Notes under the pieces: generated by a model
Databases searched by the model: none
Told to the model about the DNA's origin: nothing
What the model saw: the letters and a program-made list of their open reading frames with translations, nothing else
Program-made: the position numbers and the translations under genes
Assembly (NCBI GenBank): GCA_951394405.1
Contig: OX596336.1
Span: 2,170,001-2,234,000, forward strand
Source: Coprinellus micaceus
Lineage: Eukaryota > Basidiomycota > Agaricomycetes > Agaricales > Psathyrellaceae
Length of the DNA stretch: 64,000 nucleotides
Reading direction: 5' to 3'
In this document: positions 52,601 through 62,501 of the stretch, one piece after another
Layout of the letters: each line of letters opens with the position of its first letter
How positions within the stretch are numbered: the stretch's first letter is position 1

Positions 52601-54194
52601 CGACTCGATTAGTAGATCGCTGCGTCTGACCACTTCTCTTCAAGGCGGATCTCACCATCCTCATCGATAACGTATTGGATGCGTTTAGCGCGCTGGATCC
52701 GGCAAAGATCTTGTTCAAGATCAAATTACATCTGCTCAAGCATTTACCCGGGCACATTCGGCGGTTTGGGCCAGCGGTTCGCTTTGCGACAGAGGTTTTT
52801 GAGTGCTACAACACCGTGTTCCGAATGTCGTCAGTTCTCAGCAATCACCTCGCTCCTAGCCGGGACATCGCTCATAAGAATGCGGACTTGGACCGAATCA
52901 AGCACTTCTTGAGTGGAGGATACTGGTGGGACGATCAGGACCAGGGCTGGCGTCATGCGGGCGATGGAGTATCCGAAATCCTCAAGAAGTCGCCCATCAT
53001 CCAACGACATCTGGGGTGGACCCCACCAGCACGACCTTGTCCTGGTTCAGTTCGCTGCAATGGGAAGCAGAAGAGGGCCTCATCCGTGCTCGATGCTGCG
53101 GCGACAAAGGCAATGGAAGCGTGCAAACAGAGCGGCGACTATGCATTGCTGCCAGAACACTCAGTGTGGTATCCTGCGATCGAGGCAACAGCGCGATCGG
53201 GCGATGTTTGTCCCGTTGGGTCGTGGGTCGTAGTCCGGGTCGACGAGGCGAGTCCCATGGTCGTTGTTCCGCACAGCCTCCAGGCTGTCTCGAGATCTCA
53301 TTGCTTACAATCTATTCTCAACTTTCGTTAGAACAACCATTTCATTGGCTGCATTCAAGAGATCCTTACTCTCACGGATGCTCAGAACTCACCGAGCGGC
53401 ATCGTCACTCTCGAGAAGTTTGTTGTCGGTGAGGAAAAGCATCATTTCCTCAATATGCCTGTTCTATTTCCCGCGACGCCCGATGTCCCCACCCTGATTA
53501 TGACTAAAACGGAGGTATGCAATGCCTCCTCATCCTGAGTCGGCTCTCCGGGTCATGCTCGTCCTTGCTAACACAATATACAACCAGAATATCCAGTTTA
53601 TTTTCAATGTTCAACATGACTGTGGTGCCAGCGGATGCCCCTTAGGCTCTCGTCCCCGGATGGTGGAGCGCGAAGTGTCGACGGTCGAGGAAAGCATCAT
53701 CGATCACGACAAAAAACAAAAGAAATACATCATCAACACTCACGCGTTGCACAACGCGACAAAGATTCGTGCTTATCTCCCCCGACACTTGACTGCACCC
53801 ATCCGATTGATTGACGACCGTGAGGCTCATCACCATGAGATTGCAGAGTCCCTTCGACCCGCGCAGACTGACAAACGCGAACGCACTAAGGCCAAAGCAG
53901 CGGAGACACGGAAGAAGAATGCCGAGCAAGCTCACGCCCAGCCTGGCACTACCGGAACTGGTTCTGAGGGACAACCTGGTCCTCCTCGTCCCCCATCTCC
54001 GCCACCACCACCACCTCCAACTTTCGATACTACGCTGGCCACCTCCGGCTCATCATCTGCACCTCCTCAGGATGGTATGTAATTGCACTCATATCAGTCC
54101 GTCCTTGCTTTCAACTTTGCCCGCAGCCTCTCGTACCAGCACTGCCCAAGGCTCCAAGCGTCCTCGCAAACGGCGCCGCCGAGGTTCAAAGTGA
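49620..54194 (+). CDS. Large multi-exon gene of an expanded agaricomycete family, probably transposon-derived
   Basis: About 14 exons join in phase without a disabling stop, giving roughly 1,150 residues. The first (MSQNHVTGRGRK) joins a zinc-finger-like block CRIC..WKGHVSSQSH. A GC-AG intron (50376-50443) leads into MCLIDILDNLPHLRL. Then come a LWADDVSGARSKQYQKH block, GDNPQQSEECSHIG with FCRICNVGG, and DTPVEILHTILLGIDKYAWH. A block with HLPGHIRRFGPAVRFATEVFE resembles the end of CACTA-like transposases, followed by LAPSRDIAHKN. Near the end NVQHDCGASGC and THALHN precede a Pro-rich stretch and a basic tail (KRPRKRRRRGSK). My recollection is that close relatives are highly multiplied in Agaricomycetes. 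I cannot say whether it is an active element, a domesticated gene or a non-mobile family. Confidence 0.72.
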
Positions 54195-54504
54195 GGCGGA
54201 CTTAAGTTCAGTACCAACCAACTATTATATCTCTTTAGTCAATCAATCACTTTCTACCCTACGCTTTCTTGAGCTCTCTCCCAGCAAGGTGTCCCCAAAG
54301 CGTCACATCAACAATTCGGAAGAGCGTCTCCCTGAGTTGGACGCACAGTGTCGTACTGATGATCCCTCGCGCATCAAATCCATACTTTCCCTCCTCGCAT
54401 TGTTCTGACGTTCCGCGAGCATCACTTCAAGACTATCTGACAGCATCCCATCAACCTTGTGACGGCGCGTCTGGGGGAGACTCGATTGATTTGGTGGTGA
54501 TACT
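54195..54504. other. 3' flank of the accessory gene
   Basis: 310 bases, no gene recognised. It ends where the inverted-repeat element starts. Confidence 0.5.
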
Positions 54505-54528
54505 GGGGGTGTCCAATTCCCTATACGG
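54505..54528 (+). repeat. Left terminal inverted repeat
   Basis: Starts GGGGGTGTCCAAT and matches the inverted right end, with a one-base length difference after position 13 and a few substitutions. Confidence 0.7.
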
Positions 54529-54531
54529 CCG

Positions 54532-54559
54532 ACGCGCGTGACAAAGGCGTCACGCGCGT
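54532..54559. repeat. Perfect subterminal hairpin
   Basis: ACGCGCGTGAC (54532-54542) and its exact reverse complement (54549-54559) are separated by six bases. CGCGTGAC recurs twice near the right end, suggesting a repeated protein-binding site for a transposase. Confidence 0.65.
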
Positions 54560-55480
54560 GTCACAGGCCAATAGGTGAAACCGAGAGTGCTTTGCTCGAC
54601 TGCAGGCTCTACACGGCAGATCCAACTCAAATAAAATGCGGAATAGATGTACACATGGTAGGTTAGTGCGTTGGCAAAATTAAAATTGTTTAAGCCAGGC
54701 ATGGGACCAGATATCTGGGAATTCACCTCAAGTCACGGCCAATTTGGCAGGGAAAACTTGTAAAGAGTAGAACTCAACAACGACTGCACGTACTGGGATG
54801 ATTTATAGACCGATTTTGTATCGAAGAGGGATTCTAACAGAACTCCACGATTCGAATTTTTTGTAGGTTTCTTCCCTCCTGAGATACCTCCTTTCACTGG
54901 GTAGTATCTGACACTTGTAGGCCTTTAATCAAAAATCGAATCCTGGAGTTCTATAGCCAGAAGCCGCCGGAGATGAAAGTCTCTACAAACCCTGCTCGTC
55001 TGAGCAGATCGTACTGAGTTCTATTCTTTACAAGAGTGTCCAGTTGCCCCTTGCGATACTCAAATTTGCGTTACACCAAAGTATATAAATCGCACCAAAC
55101 TAAAATAGAAACATAGAGTATCACTTTAGCTTTACGAATGTGTCTTTTATATGGCTCCAAGTGGACTCAGTGGAGAGCTATGGGGCAGAAGGTGCCGGAC
55201 GTTCGTGATCAGCACGACCAGGCTCATGGCCAAAAATGGAAATAGAGCAGTGACACGGGCGCCTCAGAGCCCTTTGGTCCTCTAGTTGACTGAACACGCA
55301 TGTTGGCACAGTGAAATGAGTTCTATTGGCTGTCTATATACATGTTAAATTGATTTCTACCCTCCCGATATTTATATCTAAGGGATGAGAGACGGAAAGG
55401 CACGAAAGGTGCTCACAAGTGCCCCTATTTCGAGTTTCCGCGTGACACTGTGACGAAGTGTGACACAGGCCAGCCGCGTG

Positions 55481-55503
55481 ACATACAGGGATTGGACACC
55501 CCC
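55481..55503 (-). repeat. Right terminal inverted repeat
   Basis: Forward strand ends ATTGGACACCCCC, the inverse of the left end. Confidence 0.7.
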
Positions 55504-55522
55504 ACACTTACCACTGCACAAC

Positions 55523-55596
55523 GGTTCGGTGGCGTAGTTGGTTATCGCATCTGTCTAACACACAGAAGGTCCCCAGTTCGAGCCTGGGTCGAATCA
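55523..55596 (+). tRNA. tRNA-Val (anticodon AAC)
   Basis: A 74-base cloverleaf. The 5' acceptor GGTTCGG pairs with TCGAATC (two G-U pairs), followed by discriminator A. The anticodon stem TCTGT/ACAGA encloses the loop CTAACAC, so the anticodon is AAC. The T arm is CCCAG-TTCGAGC-CTGGG, also serving as the B box. There is no intron and no encoded CCA; a T run (TTTT) directly follows at 55597, a pol III terminator. It lies 19 bases after the foldback element and 75 bases before the palC start. Confidence 0.93.
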
Positions 55597-55600
55597 TTTT
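55597..55600 (+). terminator. RNA polymerase III terminator of tRNA-Val
   Basis: Four T residues immediately after the discriminator base. Confidence 0.6.
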
Positions 55601-55671
55601 GCGCATCCAGACAACCCAACAGGGGCATTATTCCCAGATCTACTGTTACAGCTTTCCTTTTGACGCCCACC

Positions 55672-57263
55672 ATGTTCATCTTCGAACCACCCACCACCGC
55701 AATAGTATCCTTCTCAGACATCTTCAGTGACCAAAGTGATAACAAGCAGTATGGCTTTCGCCTCCCAACGGTCACAGAAGCGCGATCCAACATCCGAGCG
55801 GCGTTGAAGGAGATGAGGGCAGCAGACAACGCCGAGAGAGACTATCTGCGCCTCGTCAAGGTGCGTGCTCGCAGCATCTGTCGCTCTTCTCGCCTAACCT
55901 CTTCTAGCTGCTGGAAGACTATCTGCCCCAGATACAGGGAATCATGGACTGCGTGACACACGATGAGATAGGATTCAAAAGCGAACCAAGTCCGTCGCCC
56001 CGATACTCCCTCGAACCACAGCGCTGATTCAACCAGCTATGCTGATCTAGTCTTCAGTTGGAAGTCGACACTGTCGTCGAGCATCTTTCAGTCGTCGAGG
56101 CTGTCCTTGCCTGGCTTGCACGCGGACTACGCCTTCACTCTCCTGACGTATGCCTACACCCTGTCGGACTTGGCTTGGTCGACCGTGGAGGGGCTGGGTA
56201 CCTACGAGCACGACAGGTCGATTTCGGACGAGTCCCGAAAGGCCAAGGATAAGGAGCTCAACGTTGCAGTGGATTTCTTGTGCAAGGCTAGCGGGATCTT
56301 TGCGTATATCGCAGATACTGTGTTACCCGCATGGGAGGTTAATCGCACCGATGGGCCGCCAGGTTTTAATCGACCCCCAGAACTAATGAAGGACGTCAAC
56401 ACCGCGTTGTCAAAGTGGGTTCTTCTCACTCTACTCTGGTATCCGTTCTTACACGCATCCATAGAATGGTTCTGGCGGACGCTCAAACTCTCGCAATCAG
56501 GAGACTGCAATCCAAGTCTGCGTACGACAGTAACATCGCGCCTGGACCGCCTCTTCCCCTATCACATCCATCACCATCGCTACTCGCTAAGCTTCACTTG
56601 GAGTGTGCCGCTCTCTATGGCTCAGCACGCTCCCTAATCAAGAGTGTCGGCGCGAGCAAGAGCAGCAGCGAGAGAAGCGTTATCAGTTCAGACTTTCGCA
56701 AACACCTCGCAGATGAAGCAGCGCTCCATACGGGCTTGGCTCATAAATGGTTGGGCGTGTTTGCTGGGGAGAAAGGAGGGCCGGAGAAAGGGGGGGAGGC
56801 CGTTGGGTTCTTGGCGTGGGCGAAGAAGGAGTTGGAGGATTTGAAGGATTCAGGAAAGACATTGGCTATTGGGAAGGGGGAGAAGGAGAAGCATGAACGG
56901 AGGAAGACGAAGTTGACCGACGAGATCGCGACTGTGACGCTCTTTTACAAGCAGTATAAGCAAATGAACGATGCAGTGGGTGTTTCCAACTTCTCCAAGT
57001 TTACGGCGCTGACCCTCGTTCAGGTTCACTTCCAGCCGGTACCCCCGCAGTCCGAATTACAGCGAGTAATTCCGGCGGGGACCCTAGCGCGGAAAGCCAC
57101 TCCATTCACACCCCCTCAGCCAAGTTTTGGCCCTAATTCAATTGAATACCTGCGGAGGAAGACAGAGGAGCTCCGAGCTCGCGATGACGGTCCTCCCGCT
57201 CCACCACCTAAAGACACGCTCCCCAAGTCAGGGAATTATGCCGGTGCCGGTGCCTATTTCTGA
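55672..57263 (+). CDS. palC: pH-response regulator PalC (BRO1 domain)
   Basis: PalC links the ambient-pH signalling complex at the plasma membrane to ESCRT-III in the Pal/Rim pathway that activates PacC. The four exons join in phase (introns near 55861-55907, 55990-56049 and 56412-56464) to about 470 residues. The helical BRO1 region covers most of it: TVTEARSNIRAALKEM, YAFTLLTYAYTLSDLAW, KAKDKELNVAVDFLCKASGIF, LHLECAALYGSARSLIK, FRKHLADEAALHTGLAHKWLGVF and ATVTLFYKQYKQMND. A Pro-rich tail ends in YAGAGAYF, consistent with PalC. An in-frame extension upstream of the ATG would run through the tRNA gene and is rejected. The gene's short upstream region contains the tRNA. Confidence 0.88.
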
Positions 57264-57485
57264 AAGGATCGACGAGTAGTGATACCCTTTGGCCAACTTA
57301 TCGTGCGTCGCGTTTCTCTTCTAAGAGATGAAGGTTGTGACTAACATTATGGCAGATTATTATAGGCGTACAACATGGAATACATATCCGAATGTGAGGG
57401 TATTTGAACTAATGGTGAATCTGGTCCGAAAGGTGATTCAGAGCATCAAGGTGAGAGGTTGGCGGAAGGTGAGACGACGAGGGGT

Positions 57486-57955
57486 TTAATGACGCCCGAG
57501 CTTCCTGGCAGTCTTGTTGATTATCTTGGCCTCAGCTTGTTTGGCCTTTGCACGTTGTGCGCTGAAAGGGTGTCAGCATTCGTCAAGGTCAATCCCACCG
57601 ATCTAACTTACTCTTCAAGAGCCTCACGTTCAAGAATCCTGACGGTATCGCGGGCCTCATTGGTCCTTATGCGGGCTTGCCTGAGAGCCTCGTCTGCGTC
57701 TCGTTCCGCGCGCTCGGCATCAGCGATCTTTTGTCGAGCACCAACGATGGAGGGGTCATTGTCGAGATAGTTCTTGTTTCGACCCAGGCCAAGGAATCCT
57801 CCTCCACTACGGCTACCGCCGTTGGTGGATACAGAGGAGCCAGAGTCCATGGAAGAGCGGCTATTGCGGCTGAACATGCCGCCACTGGTGGTGGACTCGC
57901 GGGTGGGGGAGGCGGAGGCGGCACGACGTTGAGAGCTGGACTTGAAGAGAGGCAT
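57486..57955 (-). CDS. Small basic coiled-coil protein
   Basis: Two exons give about 138 residues. The N-terminal half is Ser/Gly/Arg-rich (MPLFKSSSQRRAASASPTRES) and disordered. The C-terminal half is a long charged helix, DPSIVGARQKIADAERAERD through EALRQARIRTNEARDTV, continuing after the intron (donor GTAAGT near 57610) as AKAKQAEAKIINKTARKLG. No known family was recognised; heptad spacing suggests coiled-coil pairing. It is convergent with palC and divergent from the TFIIA gene. Confidence 0.68.
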
Positions 57956-58635
57956 GGTGTGAAGAAGGCGTTTTAGTTGGTGCAGGAGCGGTAGAAAAGG
58001 TCCACTATTTGTAGCCGCAAAAGGCAGCTACGTCACTGCACGTTGTGGTATTAATCTCCCAGATATGTTGTCGGGGGTGGGGTGTAGTGGATCCCAGAGG
58101 TAGGAGGAGGAAGAGGGCTGAGCATTGCGTCATACCAATAGGCCCGGTTGATCGTCACGAATTCAATACGCATCTGTGGGGAAGGGGGCAGCAGGCCAAC
58201 AAGTCTGGGCAATGGAAAGTGCGCTTCAGGAACTCATCGGAGATCCGGATATCTCTCGAATGGCCGAGGAGTAGAAGGCCTGCTACGCACCAAAGAAAGG
58301 GGCGGCGCTGCCAAGTCTCGATGGATGCTTGGAGCAACAGATGACGGGCGCGTTGGTAGCGACGAGACGTGGTAATGACTTGTTATGTGGTACAAGTATG
58401 GACTCATGGATTTCGAAACGGTGCAGCCCAAGTTATATTCTGTCATGTAGTGTCAGGACTGTAGCCTGCAAGTGGCGGGGCAGAGCGGCGAAATTCAAAC
58501 TCCGAGCGTGATATCAAATCTTCTCCTTGTATAAAAAGCGTTCCTTGACTCGTAACCACCTCGCGCTCGTCGGGTCCTCTGCAACGGTGCCCCCACACAT
58601 CGTTCATCGACATCCGCAACGACGACGATACTAGA
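57956..58635. other. Divergent intergenic region
   Basis: 680 bases serving as the upstream region of both the coiled-coil gene and the TFIIA gene. Contains a TATA-like TATAAAAAG near 58530, about 105 bases before the TFIIA ATG. Confidence 0.5.
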
Positions 58636-59832
58636 ATGTCGAATAAGATAGTGGTGAGCTACTCACCGACCCCTTGTCCGTGGTAGGGAAGTGGCATTTT
58701 AACCTGAGATCTATTTTTTCTCGCAATCGTTGAGCCTCAAATCTACCGCTCTGTTATTGACGAGGTCATCGCCTCCATAAAGCCCGAGTTTGACGAGTAT
58801 GGGGTCAGTGAGGACATCCTAGCTGAGCTGCAGCACGTAAGTGGTGTCGTTTCGCCGCCTTTGATCTTGTGCTGAACACCATCTGGGACTCCTTAGAAAT
58901 GGGAGAGCAAGGTGATTGCATCCCATGTTGCAGAGTTTGAAACTCCTGCCCAGGCCCCTGCTGCTGCACCTCCTCCACCCCATGTGCAGCCGACGCAGCA
59001 CAGTTACCCCCAGCATCCCATGCACATGATACAGACGCACCCTCATTACGCCAACCCGTACGCCGCCCATATGGCTGCTGTTGCGACGGTTGCGACCACT
59101 GCTCCGGGGCAGCCCCAAGTCAAGGCTGAGCCAGTAGACACCCGTTACATGCTCACTGGCTACACGCTCCCGCCCTTGCCCGGTCCGAATGTCACAGCGG
59201 CACGCCCTCCAGTCCTGCCCCCACATCCAGGAGGTCAGGCCGGTGTTATTTCTTTTGCTAGACCACCCCAAACTCAGCAGTCCTCATCAGCCCCCGCCCG
59301 CCCAATGTATGCCGCTCCTGTAACTCAGCAGCAGCAGCAGCAGCCTCAGAGAATACCTCAGGTTGACGGACCTTCGGAGTCGTCTGACGACGACGAAAGC
59401 CCTTCTCCCCCCTCTACGGCGTTCGCTCCGAGGACTATGCACCCTTCCCTACCGCAACCCGTCGCTGCTCCGCAGCGACAACAGACCCCGATCGACTCTG
59501 AAGCTATAAACAGTGATCTTGACGACTCGGACTCAGACAACGAGGAGGAAGCAGACGAAGGCGGCGTCGGAGAGTCCGACATTGTGTTCTGTACCTACGA
59601 CAAGGTGTGTCATTCGCGATGAGTAGCTCGTTCGATCAGAATGCTCAGTGTCATGTTCGCTTCACACCACAGGTTGCCAGGGTGAAAAACAAGTGGAAGT
59701 GTGTCCTGAAGGACGGTATGATTCACGTTAACGGAAAGGACTACTTGTTTGCGAAGTGCAATGGGTATGTCACTCCCGTTTAGCAACGGCACCTTCGACC
59801 CTGACAGACTTTGCAGTGAATTCGAGTGGTGA
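58636..59832 (+). CDS. TOA1: TFIIA large subunit (alpha/beta)
   Basis: TFIIA stabilises TBP on the core promoter for RNA polymerase II. The first exon encodes only MSNKIV; the next gives PQIYRSVIDEVIASIKPEFDEYG (the N-terminal four-helix-bundle part). Exon 3 holds KWESKVI, a long His/Pro/Gln-rich linker with a run of six or more Gln, and an acidic stretch (DLDDSDSDNEEEADEG). The C-terminal beta-barrel part is split over two introns: DIVFCTYDK, then VKNKWKCVLKDGMIHVNGKDYLFAKCNG, then a short exon EFEW ending at TGA 59832. This order of domains is exactly that of TFIIA-alpha/beta. Nothing is unusual except the very short first and last exons. Confidence 0.93.
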
Positions 59833-60719
59833 AATTCGGCTACCGCCTTCAAACCATTCACGAGTGCTTTCCGTCGTTTTCTTTCTCCTGTTGTAATCCT
59901 ATTCCAATCGGGTTTTCCTGGTAACTTTTCTGCTTCACAATCTCCACGACCAATCCTCGATATTATTGCATCATCCACATCACACTGTCATATCCATCAT
60001 GTCTTCTCGCCTCTGCATTTCCTGTTTTCTTTCGACATCGTATCTATCTAGCGGACAACCTATACACATATCACTTCCTTGTTAGCCACAATGTCCAATC
60101 AAGTGTTTTAGAGCTTTCCTGGTGACTCATGTGCCAGTGAATTCTCCAATTCGCCGAGCATGGGGGTAGTACGGGCGCACGAACAGGCGCGACAGTGGGC
60201 GATTATATTGGCCCTCGAAGTTGGCTACCGTACACCGGGAGAAGGGCCAGTGCCAAAGTGGCACTGTGTGCGAATTGGGTAAGTACTAATGCCTGAGGCC
60301 TGGGGTCGTACCTACCTCTATGACTACCGATGGCCCGAGCGCTATGAATATGGTCCAAATCTGTACGCTGGCAAGAACGTTCCAGAGTGATGCGTCGGAA
60401 ATTCAGTGGCACATGGCTACGGGTACCGTAATCTCAATGGCTGTTCGCCGATATCAGAAGCTGTGGATGTAGATGGCGATATATACATGGAAACCCCAAT
60501 GCGGCCCCGATATTGAAGGACGCTGTATTTTACCGAGCATTAGAAGGTCGTTTCGAAGCGTGAATGAGCGAAGAGTAGATGTGATAATGTCCATAAAAAA
60601 CTAACAAAGCACCGGTACCAATGTAGGGAAAGCAGTGAGTAAAGCAAATTTGCGAGGGTATAGTATGAATTCCGACATAGAGATGATGGTGGAAGGAATG
60701 GAAGACGGATGAATGGAGA
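59833..60719. other. Convergent intergenic region
   Basis: 887 bases between the TFIIA and WOPR gene ends. T-rich directly after the TFIIA stop. No gene was recognised; long 3' UTRs are possible. Confidence 0.5.
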
Positions 60720-62501
60720 TTACAAGGTGGGATTCGTCGTCGGATTCTGGTGAAGAAGTCTCAGAGCCTTGTCGTCTTGGTACTCACGCTTGTAGGGGTG
60801 TAGACGGTTCAAGGCGTGAAGCGGGGCAAGCGCTCGGCCAGTTGGGGGACGGGACGCTGGAGGAGGTGAAGGGGCTGGGGCCGGTTGGGTTGGGATCTCC
60901 TGATACTGGTGGCCGGGTGGAGAAATGAGGTATGGAGGCTCTTCGTATGCGATGTGAAGTGCTGGAAGTGCCCGCGGCATACCCGGCAAGGGATCTGGTG
61001 AGAACATAGTCACAGTGATAGGATCCGGGGTGTCGTATTGTTGCTGCATCGTCGCCATATTGCTATGGTGCTGCACAGGTGCTGGAGGATACGACTGCTG
61101 CTGCTGTTGATGTTGCTGTACGGGATATGGGTAGGTGGGGGACATCTGCGACGACCCAGAAGTGTGGTTCATATGCTGCATGGAGGGCGGGACGTTCGAA
61201 GGGAGACCTAAAGAATATTGAGACGAGGGGGAGTCCCATGGCAATGACGAGAAGGAGTCCGCCATACGGGAGTCGACGAATGTGGCATTGGCAACATCAT
61301 TATTGAGCCCGCTTGACCCGCTGTAAGAAGTATTAACTTGCTTACCCCTCTGAATGTGCGTGGTGTCGTTCAGTGGAGTCATAGTTGTTGGTTGTGCCAA
61401 CGGTGGGAGGGAATGGTATTCCCCTGGATGAGAACGGCCCGCCTGTCTGGACTCGTCTAGAAGCCCTGTTCGGGGAGACTTCGCGTCCCCGTGGGCGGGA
61501 GCGCTGCCAGGATACTGCGGCTGTTGGGGTGCATACTGGGTGCGATTGTGCTGCATTGGCGGCGACAACGACGCAGATGAGCGATCCTGTGGTGAATGAC
61601 CAGCAGACCCTGGCCGCGCCTGGCCGTGAAGATGGGACTGGGGTTGAGGTTGGTAGTAGCTCGTCTGAGGAGCATATGGGTCATACATGACCACCGGTTG
61701 ACTGTCGACCGCTGGAGACGTAGCGGAGTAGGGGGAGGGGAAGGGGGCGTAGGTCCTCGTGACAGAATTAGATTTGGACGATTCTCCTTTAGACTCGTCC
61801 GTCTTCGAGCGCTTCCCCACCCGAGTGCTCTTGAAATGGCCCTCGGGGACAACAAGGTCACCCACTCCCGGGAAGTCATCAACCGAGCGCAATTGGTCAA
61901 TCGTCCCTTGCGTGAAGTACGCAGCTGCGGTTCAGGAAGGAGAATCTGAGACCATAATCTGCTCCAAAAAAGCGAGGTACTCACTCAGATGCCACTTTCG
62001 ACGCCCGCTTTCCGTATCCACCCAAACAGAGTATGTTTGCTTCACGAGTGGCTCCCAATCACGCGGGGGCTTCGCGTCTGGTGGGGATCTTCCCTATCCA
62101 TCAGCGACATGGCATCCGGTAATGAACGAAGCACCCACCCCGACTGATTCGCGTCTGGAGGCGGCATGTAGCGCTCATAATAGAAAAGGAATTCCTGGAT
62201 CAGGGCGTTCAGCTCGGTGTAGAGAAGAGAGAGTATGACATCTTACGTCGCGAACTCTTGATGGTGTCCAGCGGCGACCTTCCGTAAATCTCTCGATGCC
62301 CAGGCCTGTGATCTCGCTGTGCGGGCCCCTTTCCTCCCAAGCGTAGATGCAACCAGAACGAAGCGCCATCCTCTCGTCAGCGTCTAAGCGCCGCGTGACC
62401 ATCTTCAGCGTCCCCTTCTGGACGGCATAGAATACTTTGTGGGTGTCTTGGACGGAACGAATCCGCAAGCCGGTCAACGTTGGCTCTTGAGCGTGAACCA
62501 T
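60720..62501 (-). CDS. WOPR (Gti1/Pac2) family transcription factor
   Basis: WOPR regulators (Wor1, Ryp1, Gti1, Pac2) bind DNA through a conserved two-lobe domain and control morphology and development in fungi. The first exon has MVHAQEPTLTGLRIRSVQDT and RLDADERMALRSGCIYAWEER, the first lobe, ending in GRRWTPSRVRD. Exon 2 gives EFLFYYERYMPPPD; exon 3 gives LVKQTYSVWVDTESGRRKWHL (second lobe); exon 4 gives AYFTQGTIDQLRSVDDF. A long disordered Ser/Pro/Gln-rich tail (Gln-Gln-Gln runs) ends LHPYKREYQDDKALRLL, a tail motif I also associate with Gti1 proteins. All splice phases fit. It is the last recognised gene and its 5' side faces a 1.5 kb region without a clear gene. Confidence 0.92.

Larger units (their letters stand above)
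54505..55503. mobile_element. 999-bp foldback/TIR element, non-autonomous
   Basis: The left end begins GGGGGTGTCCAAT; the right end, read on the minus strand, begins with the same 13 bases and stays near-identical for about 10 more. Internal arms also pair: 54757-54776 with 55015-55034 (19 of 20 bases complementary), and 54839-54861 with 54931-54952. The spacers between these arms are both 62 bases. The apex is a small hairpin near 54880-54910. No coding frame exists inside, and it is AT-richer than its neighbours. This is the structure of a non-autonomous DNA transposon or foldback element. A target-site duplication could not be identified. The right end lies 19 bases before a tRNA gene. Confidence 0.7.

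Noticed and set aside
54490..55520. Target-site duplication around the foldback element
   Set aside because: Direct comparison of flanks (…GATACT and ACACTTAC…) shows no convincing duplicate.
55450..55671. 74-residue in-frame extension of PalC
   Set aside because: It would be translated through the tRNA-Val gene and the end of the foldback element.
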